A program made the translations under genes and the position numbers. From Streptomyces thinghirensis (GTDB taxonomy: Bacteria > Actinomycetota > Actinomycetia > Streptomycetales > Streptomycetaceae), in assembly GCA_021502835.1 (NCBI GenBank), contig JAKFGP010000020.1, positions 62,001 to 126,000 of the forward strand: a stretch of DNA of 64,000 bases, read 5' to 3'. Of the stretch, positions 32,784-46,718 are shown piece after piece (position 1 is the first letter of the stretch; the number at the start of each line of letters is the position of its first letter). The notes under the pieces are model-generated. The model worked only from the letters and a program-made list of their open reading frames with translations. It did no database searches and had not been told where the DNA came from.

Positions 32784-33236
32784 CTACGTGGGGTGACCCC
32801 GACGAGAAGCGCCGCAGCAGCGGCGACAGCACCAGCACGGACCGGGTCCGCTCCACGAACGGCTCCCCGGCGATCCGCTCCAGTACCCGTTCGAAGTGCC
32901 GCATGTCGGAGGCGAAGACCTGGGCGACCGCGTCCGCGTCCCCGGTGACGGTGGACGCGGCCACGACCTCCTGGTAGCGCTCCAGGCCCCGCTGGATGGT
33001 CTCCGGCGAGGTGTTGCGGCGGCAGAAGATCTCGACGAATCCTCGGTCTCCCAGCCGAGCGCGGCGGGGTCGACCCGTACGGTGAATCCGGTGATGGCTC
33101 CGGTGGCGCGCAGCCGGTCCACGCGCCGTTTCACGGCGGGCGCGGACAGGCCGACCGACTGCCCGATGTCCGCGTAGGAGCGGCGGGCGTCCTCGGCGAG
33201 GGCGTGCACGATGCGTTCGTCGAGATCGTTCAGCAC
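32784..33236 (-). CDS. Lrp/AsnC family transcriptional regulator (frameshifted)
   Basis: About 150 codons from GTG 33234-33236. The N-terminal helix-turn-helix is intact: MLNDLDERIVHALAEDARRS, YADIGQSVGLSAPAVKRRVD, RLRATGAITGFTVRVDPAAL. The C-terminal RAM ligand domain is in other frames: VAASTVTGDADAVAQVFASD and RHFERVLERIAGEPFVERTR, SVLVLSPLLRRFSSGSP. These octamer-forming regulators sense amino acids. It starts 36 bp after the stop of an amino-acid permease gene, so permease and regulator form an operon. It may also control the oxidase-nitrilase pair, as shared upstream boxes suggest. Just past its stop the DNA holds three GCCCACCGACT-like repeats (about 32738-32790). Confidence 0.85.
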   Translation of the reverse strand: MLNDLDERIVHALAEDARRSYADIGQSVGLSAPAVKRRVDRLRATGAITGFTVRVDPAALGWETEDSSRSSAAATPRRRPSSGAWSATRRSWPRPPSPGTRTRSPRSSPPTCGTSNGYWSGSPGSRSWSGPGPCWCCRRCCGASRRGHPT

Positions 33237-33272
33237 TGCGGGTGGTTCACTTCGTTTCTGGAGCTGCTGGAG

Positions 33273-34766
33273 CTACTGCTGCTTCTGGGCTTCCGAGGTG
33301 TCCGGCGTGGCGAGCCGGGAACGACGATGGCCGTACACGAAGTAGAACACGAGCCCGACGGCCATCCAGACACCGAAGACCACCCAGGTGACGGTGGACA
33401 GGCTGCCCATCATCCAGACGCAGAAGGCGAAGCCCAGCGCCGGCAGGACCGGTGCCAGCGGCACCCGGAAGGTGCGGTGCATGTCCGGACGGGTCCGGCG
33501 CAGCACCACGACGGCCACGTTGACCAGGGCGAGAAGGCGAAGAGGGTGCCGATGCTGGTGGCGTCGGCGAGCTGCCCGAGCGGGATCGCGGCGGCCAGGA
33601 CGCCGCAGAACAGGGAGACGATCAGCGTGTTGGCCTGGGGCGCACCGCTCTTCGGGTGGACGCGGGAGAACACCTTGGGCACGAGTCCGTCGCGGGACAT
33701 GGCGAACAGGACGCGGGTCTGGCCGTAGAGACACGGTCAGGACGACGCTGGCGATGGCGACGACCGCGCAGAACGCCAGCAGGGTGCCCTGAAACTCCTG
33801 CCCGGTGACGTCGGTCATGATCTGGGCGAGGGAGGCCTCGGAGTCGGTGAAGGTCCGCCAGGGCCTGGCGCCGACGGCGACGGCCGCGACGAGGACGTAC
33901 AGCACCGTGACGATGATCAGGACAGCATGATCGCCCGGGGCAGGTCGCGCTGGGCGTTCTTGGCCCTCCTCACCGGCGGTGGAGGCGGCGTCGAAGCCGA
34001 TGTACGAGAAGAAGAGCGTCGCGCCGGCCGCGCTGACGCCGGCCATGCCGAGCGGCATGAAGTTCTCGTAGTTGCCGGAACGGAAGCCCTGCACGCTGAT
34101 CGCGCAGAACAGCACCAGCGCGGCGATCTTGACGACAACCATGATCGTGTTGGCCCGGGCGGACTCGCGGGCACCGCCCAGCAGGAAGGTCATGGCGAGG
34201 AGCACGACGATCAGCGCGGGCAGGTTGAAGATGCCGCCGTCAGGCCGGGCGGGGCCGACAGCGCGGCCGGGATGGTGACGCCGATGGTGCCGTCGAGGAG
34301 TTCGTTGAGGTACTCGCCCCAGCCGACGGCGACGGCGGCGACCGACACGCCGTACTCCAGGACCAGGCACCAGCCGCAGATCCAGGCGACCAGCTCACCC
34401 ATGGTGGCGTAGGCGTACGAGTACGAGGAGCCGGCGACCGGGATGGTGCCGGCTAGCTCGGCGTAGGACAGCGCCGAGAAGAGTGCCGTGAGACCGGCGA
34501 TGACGAAGGAGAGGGTGACGGCCGGGCCGGCCTTCGGGACGGCTTCGCCGAGGACGACGAAGATGCCGGTGCCGAGGGTGGCGCCGATGCTGATCATCGT
34601 GAGCTGCCACAGGCCGAGGAGCGGCGGAGGGTGCCGCCCCTCGCCCTGGCCGCCCTCGGCGACCAGCCGTTCCACGGGCTTGCGGCGGCATGAGGCGCGC
34701 GGCCAGGCCCGGGGACGAGGGGGTGGCCGGTCCGTCGTGGTGCGGGGGTGCGCCTTGGTCGAGCAC
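33273..34766 (-). CDS. APC superfamily (cationic-type) amino-acid permease (frameshifted)
   Basis: About 498 codons from GTG 34764-34766. An N-terminal arm with MPRKPVERLVAEGGQGEGRH precedes TM1 (MISIGATLGTGIFVVLGEAV), the glycine-rich substrate motif of APC carriers. Further helices: VTLSFVIAGLTALFSALSYA, MGELVAWICGWCLVLEYGVS, LPALIVVLLAMTFLLGGARE, MVVVKIAALVLFCAISVQGF, FFSYIGFDAASTAGEEAKNA, RAIMLSLIIVTVLYVLVAAV, GTLLAFCAVVAIASVVLTVL and VFGVWMAVGLVFYFVYGHRR. The SYIGFDAASTAGEEAKNPQR-type motif is characteristic of the CAT/YfnA branch. The end EAQKQQ and TAG is followed by lrp after 36 bp. Confidence 0.85.
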
Positions 34767-34956
34767 GCGTTGACTCCTTTGTCGCTGCCGGTCGCGCCCG
34801 TCGGTGTGAGCGGACGGGCTCGCGGTGGGCTCTGGAGCGGCGGGGGACCGGCGGGCACGCTCGTGAAGAGCGGGAACCCACCGAGCGGAGTCCCCGCCAC
34901 GCCACGTACAGCGCAGAACACTACGAGGGGTGCGGGCCCCTGGTAATGCAGCAACC

Positions 34957-35035
34957 TTGCGCATCTCCGCACGATCGTTGCGTTTCACCGGGGGCGGGGC
35001 GCGTGTTCGTTGCGCGGAGGCTGTCAAGCGTTGCG
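34957..35035 (-). promoter_or_regulatory. Four helically phased TTGCG boxes upstream of the permease-lrp operon
   Basis: The ~300 bp between the permease start (34766) and the end of the next gene (35069) contain no gene. TTGCG occurs at 34957, 34978, 35010 and 35031, spaced 21, 32 and 21 bp (two, three and two helical turns). Read toward the permease the words are CGCAACG, GCGCAACGAA, CGCAACGATC and GCGCAAGG. Repeated boxes on one DNA face are typical of Lrp-family octamers. The array lies 190-270 bp upstream of the start. Confidence 0.5.
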
Positions 35036-35068
35036 TACGGGGGTCGGTGGGCGGGGGATCGGCCCTGG

Positions 35069-36979
<1,911 letters not shown>

Positions 36980-37098
36980 GGCTGCACATCCCAGTCGATC
37001 AGAGGTGGCCCCCGGACAGGTCAGCCAGGGGAAAGAGCACGTACCTCATTCTCCCATGACTGATGGCCGATAACCCCCGGGCAGATCATCCAGGCTGG

Positions 37099-37424
37099 TC
37101 AAGCGACCTCCTGGAGGATCCTCCAGGACCGAGGGTCAAAAAAATGCGCTGGCGGTCGGTCTCGTACCGTGCCTCTGGCGAAAACCTCCTCGGCGACGGA
37201 CCCTACCCGTCTGGCCGCGCCTCGGCGTACCCCGCCAGGCCCCGCACGACGGGGACCCGGCCCTCGCTCCGCCGCCTCCCTCGGCCAGACGGAGGGGTCG
37301 GCGAGGAGTCGGCGAGGAAAGCGCGTCCCAGTTCCGGCCGAACCAGCCGGCAGCGCCAGGTCACGGGCGCAGCGGTCCATCAGGCCCGCCTTGTCCGTGA
37401 CCCCGGCGAGGTCAGCGTGACCAC
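37099..37424 (-). CDS. Barstar-family ribonuclease-inhibitor-like protein (frameshifted)
   Basis: About 108 codons. The barstar signature is visible across two frames: LAGVTDKAGLMDRCARDLAL followed by P(A)WFGRNWDAL near 37330-37350, then a helix and strand reading LSVWPREAAERGLLVV-like text and GYAEARPDEFAEEVF. The end (DPRSWRILQEVA) is at 37099. The listed GTG start, 37422-37424, is only the nearest candidate in VVTLDLAGVTDK context. Barstar proteins bind and block extracellular-type guanyl ribonucleases; no barnase-like gene is recognisable nearby. It lies after the SorC-type regulator gene on the same strand. Confidence 0.65.
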
Positions 37425-37498
37425 GAGCCGTCCCGCTGAATCCTCGCCAGCTGTCGCCCCTTCTCCCCTCTGCTGATCGCCGATCGCCTTGATCGCCG

Positions 37499-38567
37499 TC
37501 AGATGCCGTCCGGGTCCGTCCGGTTGAGCGTCGACTTCGGCGCCGAGCCCACCGTCATCAGGTAGTCCGCCGGCCGACGTCGCTCCGTCTACCAGGCTGG
37601 TGACAGCCCGGAGCGCAGTACCGCGTCGATGGCCGCCTGCCTTGCGCTGCGCGCCCGCGATCGCCACGACCTCGGGGATACGGCGGAGCTGGTCGGCCTC
37701 GACCGCGACGTTACCGCCCCCCAGGTTCCGGCCAGGCCCGGCGCCCCTCGGCGTCGAGAAGGTGCCCGCGGACATCTCCGGCGACACCCAGCAGGCGTAG
37801 CGTGCGCGCGCTCCTCGTCGCTGAGCATGTCGAGCACCGTCGAGATGCCCGGCTCCCAGGAGCTTGATGGAGACGGCGGCGACCGTGACCTTGTCGAAGT
37901 ACTGGGAGGCTGGGCGATCCCGGTCTGGTGGCCGCAGCGCCTGTGCGGTCGCCGCGTCCGGCAGCAGCATCGGCGCGTAGACGGGGTGGGCGTCGCTGCC
38001 CGACACCTGGGCGGCGCGGCGCACGGTCTCGACCGAGCCGCGCTCGGCGGTCCCGGCGACGCTGTCAACGCTCCGTCAGTTGCACCACCGTGCACGGCGC
38101 GCGCAGCCGGTCGAGCGCCGCCGCCACGCGGATCGTGGACCTGCCCCAGGGCCATGCCCAGCACGTCACCCTCGTTGACCAGCTCACCGAGCAAGGTCGG
38201 CGGCCACCTCTCCCAGGTTCTCCGGGTCGGGCGTCTCCTCGGCGTCGGCCGGGGACTTCCACCACGACGGCGTGCCTGAGCCTCGCAGCGGGCCCGCAGC
38301 GCGTCCGAGGCGCTCCGCGTCCAGCTCGGCCGGCACCCGGATCTCGATTCGTACAAGGTCCGCCCGAGAGCGGTCTCGAGGACCCTGGCCTACCCGGGGC
38401 GGCTGACGCCAGAACTCCTCCGCGATCTGTGGATCTTGCCGAGCTCCTCAAGGTAGAAGCGGCGGGCCACGCGCCCGCCGCCTGGTTCAGCTCAGCGGAG
38501 TCCCATCCGCATGGCTGAACGGCCCGCCGACATACCCGACACGGCGATCTCCCTCACTGCTGTTCAC
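37499..38567 (-). CDS. SorC/DeoR-type sugar-binding transcriptional regulator (frameshifted)
   Basis: About 356 codons. The N terminus, from GTG 38565-38567 in the frame NSSEEIAVSGMSAGRSAMRM, leads to an HTH region read as VARRFYLEELGKI... then SRxxVARVLETAL. The sugar-phosphate-binding domain follows in several frames: ELVNEGDVLGMALGQVH, ALDRLRAPCTVVQLTERV, ETVRRAAQVSGSDAHPVYAP, MLLPDAATAQALR, YFDKVTVAAVSI, GISTVLDMLSDEERAHYACW and RRIPEVVAIAGAQRKAAAID. It ends LNRTDPDGI and TGA at 37499-37501. The effector is probably a phosphosugar; adjacency to rpe hints at pentose phosphate metabolism. Confidence 0.75.
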
Positions 38568-38643
38568 ACTCGGATACGCCGTTCATCCTTGCAGATTCGG
38601 CGCACTTGATCAGCCCTGATGGGAGCCGTTCACGTTCTGTTCC

Positions 38644-39345
38644 TCAGTGGTGCGCACGCCGAGGACCTTGCTCAGCGGCGGTCGCCGCCTCGGCCTCGCG
38701 TGCGCAATGCACGTACCGCTTCGGCCGGGTCGGACGCCCCGTACACGGCGGAACCCGCGACGAAGAGCGTCGCCGGCGTCGGCGCACCGCTCGATCGTCG
38801 ATGCCGACACCCTGCCGTCGACCTGGAGCTACAGCTCGAGACCGTTGCTTCTGATCAACTCGGGTGCGCCGGATCTGCCAGGGCATGATGTCGAGGAACG
38901 CCTGCCCGCCGAAGCCCGGTTCAACCGTCATGATCAGCAGCATGTCGAGTTCCGGGAGCAGATCCTCGTACGGCTCGATGGGCGTCGCGGGCTTCAGCGC
39001 CAGCGAGGCGCGGGCGCCCTTGGCCGGATCTCCCGCGCAGGCGCACTGGCGCAGCGGCCGCCTCTCGACGTGGAAGGTGACGGAACCGGCCCCCGCCTCC
39101 ACGTACTGGGGCGCCCAGCGGTCGGGGGCCTCGATCATCAGGTGACAGTCCAGCGGGGTGTCCGTCGCCTGGCCAGGACTCGACCGGCACGCCGAGCGTG
39201 AGGTTGGGGTACGAAATGGTTGTCCATGACGTCGACGATGGAGCCAGTCGGGTGCCCCGGACCGCCTCGGCCTCGTCCGCAGGCGGGCGAAGTCGGCGGA
39301 CAGGATGCTGGGGTTGATCTGCGCGGCCTGCCCCAAGACTGCCAT
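38644..39345 (-). CDS. rpe: Ribulose-phosphate 3-epimerase (frameshifted)
   Basis: Pentose-phosphate-pathway epimerase (ribulose-5-P to xylulose-5-P). From ATG 39343-39345: [20 protein letters not shown], then the metal-binding strand [17 protein letters not shown] (in pieces), [29 protein letters not shown]-like text, [39 protein letters not shown] and the last [17 protein letters not shown]. About 234 codons, the normal TIM-barrel length. Stop TGA 38644-38646. It precedes the SorC-type regulator gene and follows rsmB. Confidence 0.9.
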   Translation of the reverse strand: MAVLGQAAQINPSILSADFARLRTRPRRSGAPDWLHRRRHGQPFRTPTSRSACRSSPGQATDTPLDCHLMIEAPDRWAPQYVEAGAGSVTFHVERRPLRQCACAGDPAKGARASLALKPATPIEPYEDLLPELDMLLIMTVEPGFGGQAFLDIMPWQIRRTRVDQKQRSRAVAPGRRQGVGIDDRAVRRRRRRSSSRVPPCTGRPTRPKRYVHCAREAEAATAAEQGPRRAHH

Positions 39346-39392
39346 GCCCTCCGGGGTGGGGCGGGACGGGTCCCCGGGGGGATGCGGTTGTG

Positions 39393-40915
39393 TCAGCAGT
39401 GCGGGTTGTTTGTGGTTGCTCGCGCGAGTTCCCGCGCCCCTTTGGGGCGCGTTGCGCTCGTGTGGCGGATCAGAGCGAGGTACATGGCGTCCGTGCCGTG
39501 GAGGTGAGCCGGACAGCTGTACGTCGGGGCCCTCGCCGAGGTCGAGGACGTCCGGGAGAAGGGGGCGGGCGTCGAAGAGTTCCGCGGTCGGGGAACTGCT
39601 TGAGGACGTTCGCGACGATGGCCCGGTCTCGGCGAGGTGGGAAGCGGCGCACGTCGCGGTAGCCGACGGCCGCCACCCGCACCCGCTTCCAGGGCGCTGC
39701 TGCGCGCCGCGCTGGGGCGGGGCGAACCGTCCAGATCCTCGGGACGGCACCGCCAGCACGCCTCGAGGCGCGCGGCGACAGGGCGCCGAGGGCGGTGCAC
39801 GGCACGTCGGCCAGGACGCGGTCGAAGCCGCCCGGCCGCCACGCCGGGCGGGTCCCGTCGGCCGCGATCCCCAGTTCGCGCCCCACGGTTCCCGTCCAGT
39901 GCCTTGGCCACCAAGACCGGCCCGGTGCGGCTGCTTCTCGAGAGCCCGAGCGGTGAAGGCACCGCGCTCGGCGGCCCGGGGCGCGAGCGGCGCGGCGCTT
40001 GCTGCCCGGCCCGGCACATCCGTCCAGCCAGCGCCGGTCCGGCCCGTCAGGGGCTGCGGTGGCCAGCACGAGCGCGACGAGCTGGCTGCCCTCGTCCTTC
40101 ACGCCCGTGCCCGGTTCTTCCATCGCGTCGACGGCTTCCGGGCTCGCCGCACCTCGCTCAGCCGCCACCGCGTGCGGCGACCAGCGCCCCGGTACGGCGG
40201 CCTCTCTCGCCCAGCGCAGCTTATCGGCCGTAGCCGGCGGCCGGGGCGGGCGGCGAGGGTGACCTCGGAGCCGCTCGTTGTCCGCGGCCAACAGCTCCTC
40301 TACGCCGGACTGGCGCCGCGCCGGCCGGTCCCACAGCGCGGAGACGACCCAGCGCGGATGCGAGTGCGCGGCGCAGCGAGGTGGTCCTCGGGTCCTCGAT
40401 CGTGGGGCGGGGCGACCCTCTCCAGCCACACCGTCGAGATCGTCCCGCGACGCAGCCTTGCGCAGCACGGCGTTGACCGAACTTGTACGCACCGTAGCCG
40501 AGCACGACCCGCGCCAAAGCTCCACAGTAGCGGACACGGCGGCGTGGCTCGGGATCCTGTCGTCGAGCAGCTGGTGGACTCCGAGGCCGAGCACGTCCGG
40601 CACCGGCGGGTCGACCTCCCAGCTGGGCCGAAGATCGACGCAGTCGGCGTATTCATCGTTTGTCCCGTCCCCCGCCGGCGCAGCGTACGATCGCTTCCGA
40701 ACTCGGTAGCGAGGGCTGTTACGTCCAGGAGTCGAAGTCGTCACCGCGTTCCACGCCTTGCGCAGCTTAGCGGCGGAAGCTTACGAGGTTGGCGTACGCG
40801 TCCCGCTCGTCGACGGCCGCAGCCAGCGCCTCGAAGAGCGAGGATGCGGACGAGGATCCTTCTGGGGCCTGCGGTACGGCTTACCGGCTTCCCGGACGGC
40901 AGGCTGCTCGCTCAC
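39393..40915 (-). CDS. rsmB: 16S rRNA m5C967 methyltransferase RsmB/Sun (frameshifted)
   Basis: About 508 codons from GTG 40913-40915 ([20 protein letters not shown]). An N-terminal NusB-like RNA-binding domain ([40 protein letters not shown]) precedes the Rossmann-type methyltransferase: [26 protein letters not shown] (SAM motif, after repair), [15 protein letters not shown] (first conserved Cys in PCT) and TCSPHLAET-like text for the catalytic Cys. [17 protein letters not shown] is the usual end. Beyond it the frame runs through a dispersed-repeat hairpin to a stop at 39393, so the true stop may have been lost near 39450. Confidence 0.8.
39431..39449. terminator. Dispersed Streptomyces repeat with 8-bp hairpin at the rsmB end
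   Basis: CGCGCCCC (39431-39438) and GGGGCGCG (39442-39449) pair perfectly around TTT. The flanking GGGTTGTTTGTGGTTGCTCG followed by CGCGAGTTCC is a variant of a short element dispersed through Streptomyces intergenic regions. It probably ends rsmB transcription. Confidence 0.65.
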
Positions 40916-40998
40916 GAAGAGGTGCTCGGAGTGTGCGGGATGAAGTGCGCTCACCAGCGGTACGCCGGGCCGGTGAGACGGTGCTGCGGAGGCGCAGG

Positions 40999-41944
40999 TC
41001 AGCCGCCGAGCGACTCTCGGCCTCGGTGATCCGCACACCGCGCGCCCAGTCCGCGGCCCGCATCGGCTTCTTGCCCTGGGCCTGCACCCACAGCAGCTCG
41101 ACGGCGGCTGGGAGCAGGTGCCGAGCGTGCACGTGTTCTTGCCGGCGGCAGGCTGCCCCGGGGCGAGGTCCGATCCGGTCGGGCGCGAGACAGTTGCCTG
41201 CGAGCTTCGAGCCGCTCGCGCCCGGAACGTGGTCCAGAGCGCCGGGGGCCGGGGTGCAGCCGCGCACCACCGCGGTCGGGCGCAGCGCCGGGGCGGTCCA
41301 GTCGACCCGGGCGTGCCTCGACGGTGATCTTCCAGGGCGAGGATTGACGCCGTCGGCCGGCTGCGGTACAACGCTAGGACTGCCGTCCTCGATGCCGTCC
41401 ATGGGTGGCGGCGAGCAGCCCGGGGCCGGCGAAGGCGAGCCGGGTCAGCAGGTCGCCGCTGGTGTCGGTGGGGCGGATGGATCTAACCATGACCGTCCCG
41501 TGACGAGGGACTGTCAAGCCCCTCCTCGATCAGGAAGGTGGACGCGCCCGTGATCTCGTCGCCCGCCATCAGCGCGTGCTGCACGGGAGCGGCGCCGCGC
41601 CAGGGCGGAGCGGCAGCGAGAGGCGAGGTTGACCCAGCCGCGGGCGGGCACGTCGAGGGCCGCGGGGCGGCAACGCTTGCACCGTAGGCGACGACGGGGC
41701 AGCAGTCCCGTGTGATCTCGCGCAGCCGCTACAGAACTCCGGATCGCGCGGCTTCGCGAGCGAAGCGCCTGATGCTGGCCTACTCCGCACGCTCGGCCAC
41801 GGGAAGGCGACCAGCCGGCGCCCTCGCCCGGCCGGAGCGTCGAGGCCGCGTGACGACGGCGGCCACCTCGTGGCGCCCGGAGGCGATCAGGGATCCAGGG
41901 CGGGAACGGCGACGCCTCAAGGTACCGGCGGAGACGAGCTTCAT
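40999..41944 (-). CDS. fmt: Methionyl-tRNA formyltransferase (heavily frameshifted)
   Basis: About 315 codons from ATG 41942-41944. Visible in several frames: [24 protein letters not shown] opening, [28 protein letters not shown]-like text, KPRDPEFLERLREI, GWVNL...[16 protein letters not shown] (formyl-transfer region near 41580-41640, broken here), [44 protein letters not shown] and the C-terminal ACP-like tRNA domain with [31 protein letters not shown]. The family-like end ESLGG and TGA fall at 40999-41001. Supplies fMet-tRNA for initiation. Followed on the same strand by rsmB, a common pairing. Confidence 0.75.
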
Positions 41945-42179
41945 CGGGTGGGACGGGCCTCCTCGGGCGGTAGCGGATGCGGGGCGACTTTTTAGTCTTA
42001 CAGAGCTCCGGAGACTACGAGCACCCGCCCCACGCGCTGACGCACCCCCCCGGCACACCCCAGCCTCTCGACCGACTGGAAACGGGTGGTGCGCGGGTGG
42101 GAGAGAACACCGCCCAGCCGAAGGCCGGGCGACACCCGCGAACCAGGCGCACGCATGCGCCGCCCGCCCCACCCCGTGA

Positions 42180-42820
<641 letters not shown>

Positions 42821-42937
42821 GCCGCCAACAGCTCAGCCGCGACGGTGGAGCCGCGACGGCCCACCAGCCCGCTGTCCGCCCCGTTCACGCGGGAGGACGG
42901 CGGGCTGCCAGCTGTATCCCCGCCTCCGCGCTCGCCC

Positions 42938-45092
42938 TCACCCCACGATCGGGCGGGTCGATCCCGCACCACACCACCGCGTCGCTCCCCGCGCCAACCG
43001 CGCCGCCTGCAGGCGGCCTTCAGCGCACCGGCCAGCGCCGCCCCGCGCCCCGGCGGCACCCGGACCAGCGCCCGCACCCAGTGCTCTCCGGGCGGTGGCC
43101 CACCCACCACCCGCGACGCCCCCCGGGCCGTGATCGCGCGCGGCACCGGACCCAGCACCTCCGCCTCGCGCGGCAGCTCGACCGCGCCGAGGAAGTCGGC
43201 CACCGCCTCCGCCGGTCCCGCCACGGCCGCCATCCGCGACACCGGCGGAAAGTCCAGCTCGGCCCGCTCGGGCCAGTTCCCGCACCGCGTGACCGACCGG
43301 GTCCCAGCGCACAGCGCCTGCACCGGCCGCAGGGTCGGCTCGGCGACCCGCGACGACGGTGCCCCCGGCGCTCTGCGGGCGCACCAGCGCGGAGGCGGCC
43401 AGCCAGCGCCGCAGCGCGTCCTCACCGGCGCGCAGGTCCGGCCGCCCGAGCATCGCCCAGCCGTCGAGCAGCAGGGCCGCCGCATGGCCGCCCTCGGCGA
43501 CGGGTTCGGCCCCCGGGGTGCTCACGACTCTGGCGCGCGGGCGTCTCCGGCACGGTGTCCAGCACCTGCTCGCCCCCGAGGTGCGCACCGGCACCGCCGG
43601 GAACGCCCGCCCCAGTTCCTCGGCGGTGCGGCGCGCCCCCATGATCTGGGCGCGCAACCGGAACGCCCCGCCTCCGGGCAGTGCCACCCGCCCCTCCTCG
43701 CGCCCGCACCAGCCGCACCGCAGCGCGGCCCCGACTCTGCCCCTCCAGCGGCCCCGAGCAGTGCCGGCAGCGCGCGGGCGTCCGGCACGCGGCGCACGCC
43801 ATCCGCCGGTACATAGCCCCGCCGGGGCACCTGCACGAGCACCGGTCCGTGCCGCAGCCTCGTCCCTGACGGCCTGCCAGGCGAGGGTCGGCAGCCGTGC
43901 GGCGCGGGCGGCCTCGTCCCGGGCGAGGTCCTGGTCCCCCACCGTCCGCACCAGCGGGGCGGCGGCCCGCACCTGCCCGCGCGGCGACCAGTGGCCGGGC
44001 CCAGCGGGTCTCCACGAGCTGGGCGGCCTCCACGGTGCAGTTCCAGCCGCCCAGCAGGAAGGCGCACCTGTCCTGGGCGGCGCGCAGCAGCAGCACCTCG
44101 CGCGCGTGCGGCTGCGGGGCGTGCGGCTCGCTGTGGCTGTCGTCGCCGTCGTCCCAGAGGGCGACCAGCCCCCAGGTCCCGCACCGGCGCCAACATGGCG
44201 GCGCGGGTCCCGACGACGGCCCGTACGGCCCCTCGGCGCACCGCGAGCCACTGCGCGTACCGCTTCTGGGTCCGGCGTCGGCGGTGAGCACCGCGTGCCG
44301 TCCCCTCGCCCAGCAGCGCGGTCAGCGCGGCGTCGGCGCGGGCGACGGCCCTCCCGTCGGGCAGGACGACGAGCGCGCCCGCGGCCGGAGGCCAGCGTCG
44401 CCGCCACGGCCCGGCCAGCTCCTCGCTCCACCGCGGACCGGGCAGCGCGTTCCACGGCGCGTGGCGTGCCTCCCGAGGCGAGGGCCGCCCACGAACGCGG
44501 GCCCCTGCTCGTACCCGCGTCCAGGACCCCGGCTCGGGCACCGGCGGCGGGGGCAGCGGCTCGGGTGACGTCCGCTTCTCCGCGCGCGCGTTCCGCGGCG
44601 GGTACGGCGAGCTGCAGCACGTCGGCGAGGCTGCCCGCGTACTGGTCGGCGACCGCGCGCGAGCCCCAGCAACTCCCTGCCGAGCATCGGCTCGGGCGAG
44701 ACGACCTGGGCCAGCGCGGCGAGGGGGCCCGAGTAGTCGGACTCGGCGGGAGCCGCTCGACGAGGAAGCCGTCGATGAGCCCCCGCCCTCGCGCCGTCCG
44801 TCCCGCACCCGGTGCCGCCCGGCCCGAACCGCACCCGCACCCGCACGCCGGGCTGGGCGTCGGCGTCGAGCCCTCGGGCACGGCGTAGTCGAAGTACTCC
44901 TGTCGAGGTGGAGTACGCCCTTGTCGACGAGGACCCGGGCGACGGGCGAATTCCCGGCGAGCGCGGCTCCACGCCAGGTCCGCGGGCTTGGCCGCGGAGC
45001 CTTGCCTCGCGCAACGCTCTCCCGGATGAGCGCGAGCTGCTCGGGCGGCGCGTCCCGAGCGCCACCGCCCGCCGGTTCGTTCTCGCCCTCAC
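42938..45092 (-). CDS. priA: Primosomal protein N' (PriA), actinobacterial form (frameshifted)
   Basis: Replication-restart protein of about 718 codons from GTG 45090-45092. The N-terminal 3'-DNA-binding domain is recognisable: [11 protein letters not shown]..., [56 protein letters not shown]. In the helicase core the Walker A position reads [15 protein letters not shown] instead of a GxxGxGKT loop, while [40 protein letters not shown] and [20 protein letters not shown] follow in family order (DDGDD at the DEAH-like site). A zinc-cysteine region (about 43850-43700) and the C-terminal domain end near 42938. Loss of the ATPase loop is known for actinobacterial PriA. Confidence 0.85.
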
Positions 45093-45270
45093 GCCTGCAT
45101 TCCTACCAAAGATCACTGACAAACGACGGCACTGACAAACGACGGTGCCCGGACGCTTACCGCCGCCCCACGTGCCCGCCCCGCCCATGCGCACGGGCGC
45201 CGAGGCCCGGCGTCCCCACCGGGGACACCGGGCCTCGCGACGTGCCGTCGGGCGGGACGCGTCGGGCGCC

Positions 45271-46480
<1,210 letters not shown>

Positions 46481-46718
46481 AACGCCCCTGGGGTTGCAGC
46501 GGCTGCTGGCTGATCATTGGTGGACGGCACGGGGGAGCTGCACCCGGCGACGTTCGAGAACAGTTTATCGGTCGCACTCCACCACGGGCCCACCCGTCTC
46601 GCCTCTCGGAAGGGCTGTGACCTGCGGCACGAGCATTCTGCCTGGAACGATGCACCCTTGGCCAGGGCTACGCTCGAATGCGGCGGGGTTCGCGAGCCGG
46701 GTGGAGTGAATGAGTCAT

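Noticed and set aside
39305..41029. Long plus-strand open frame of 574 codons over rsmB.
   Set aside because: It is Arg/Pro-rich antisense shadow of the minus-strand gene, whose conserved motifs read correctly; high GC gives such shadows everywhere here.
46481..46718. A SAM or SAH riboswitch before metK.
   Set aside because: None of the conserved blocks of SAM-I, SAM-II, SAM-IV or SAH elements could be recognised on the minus strand.
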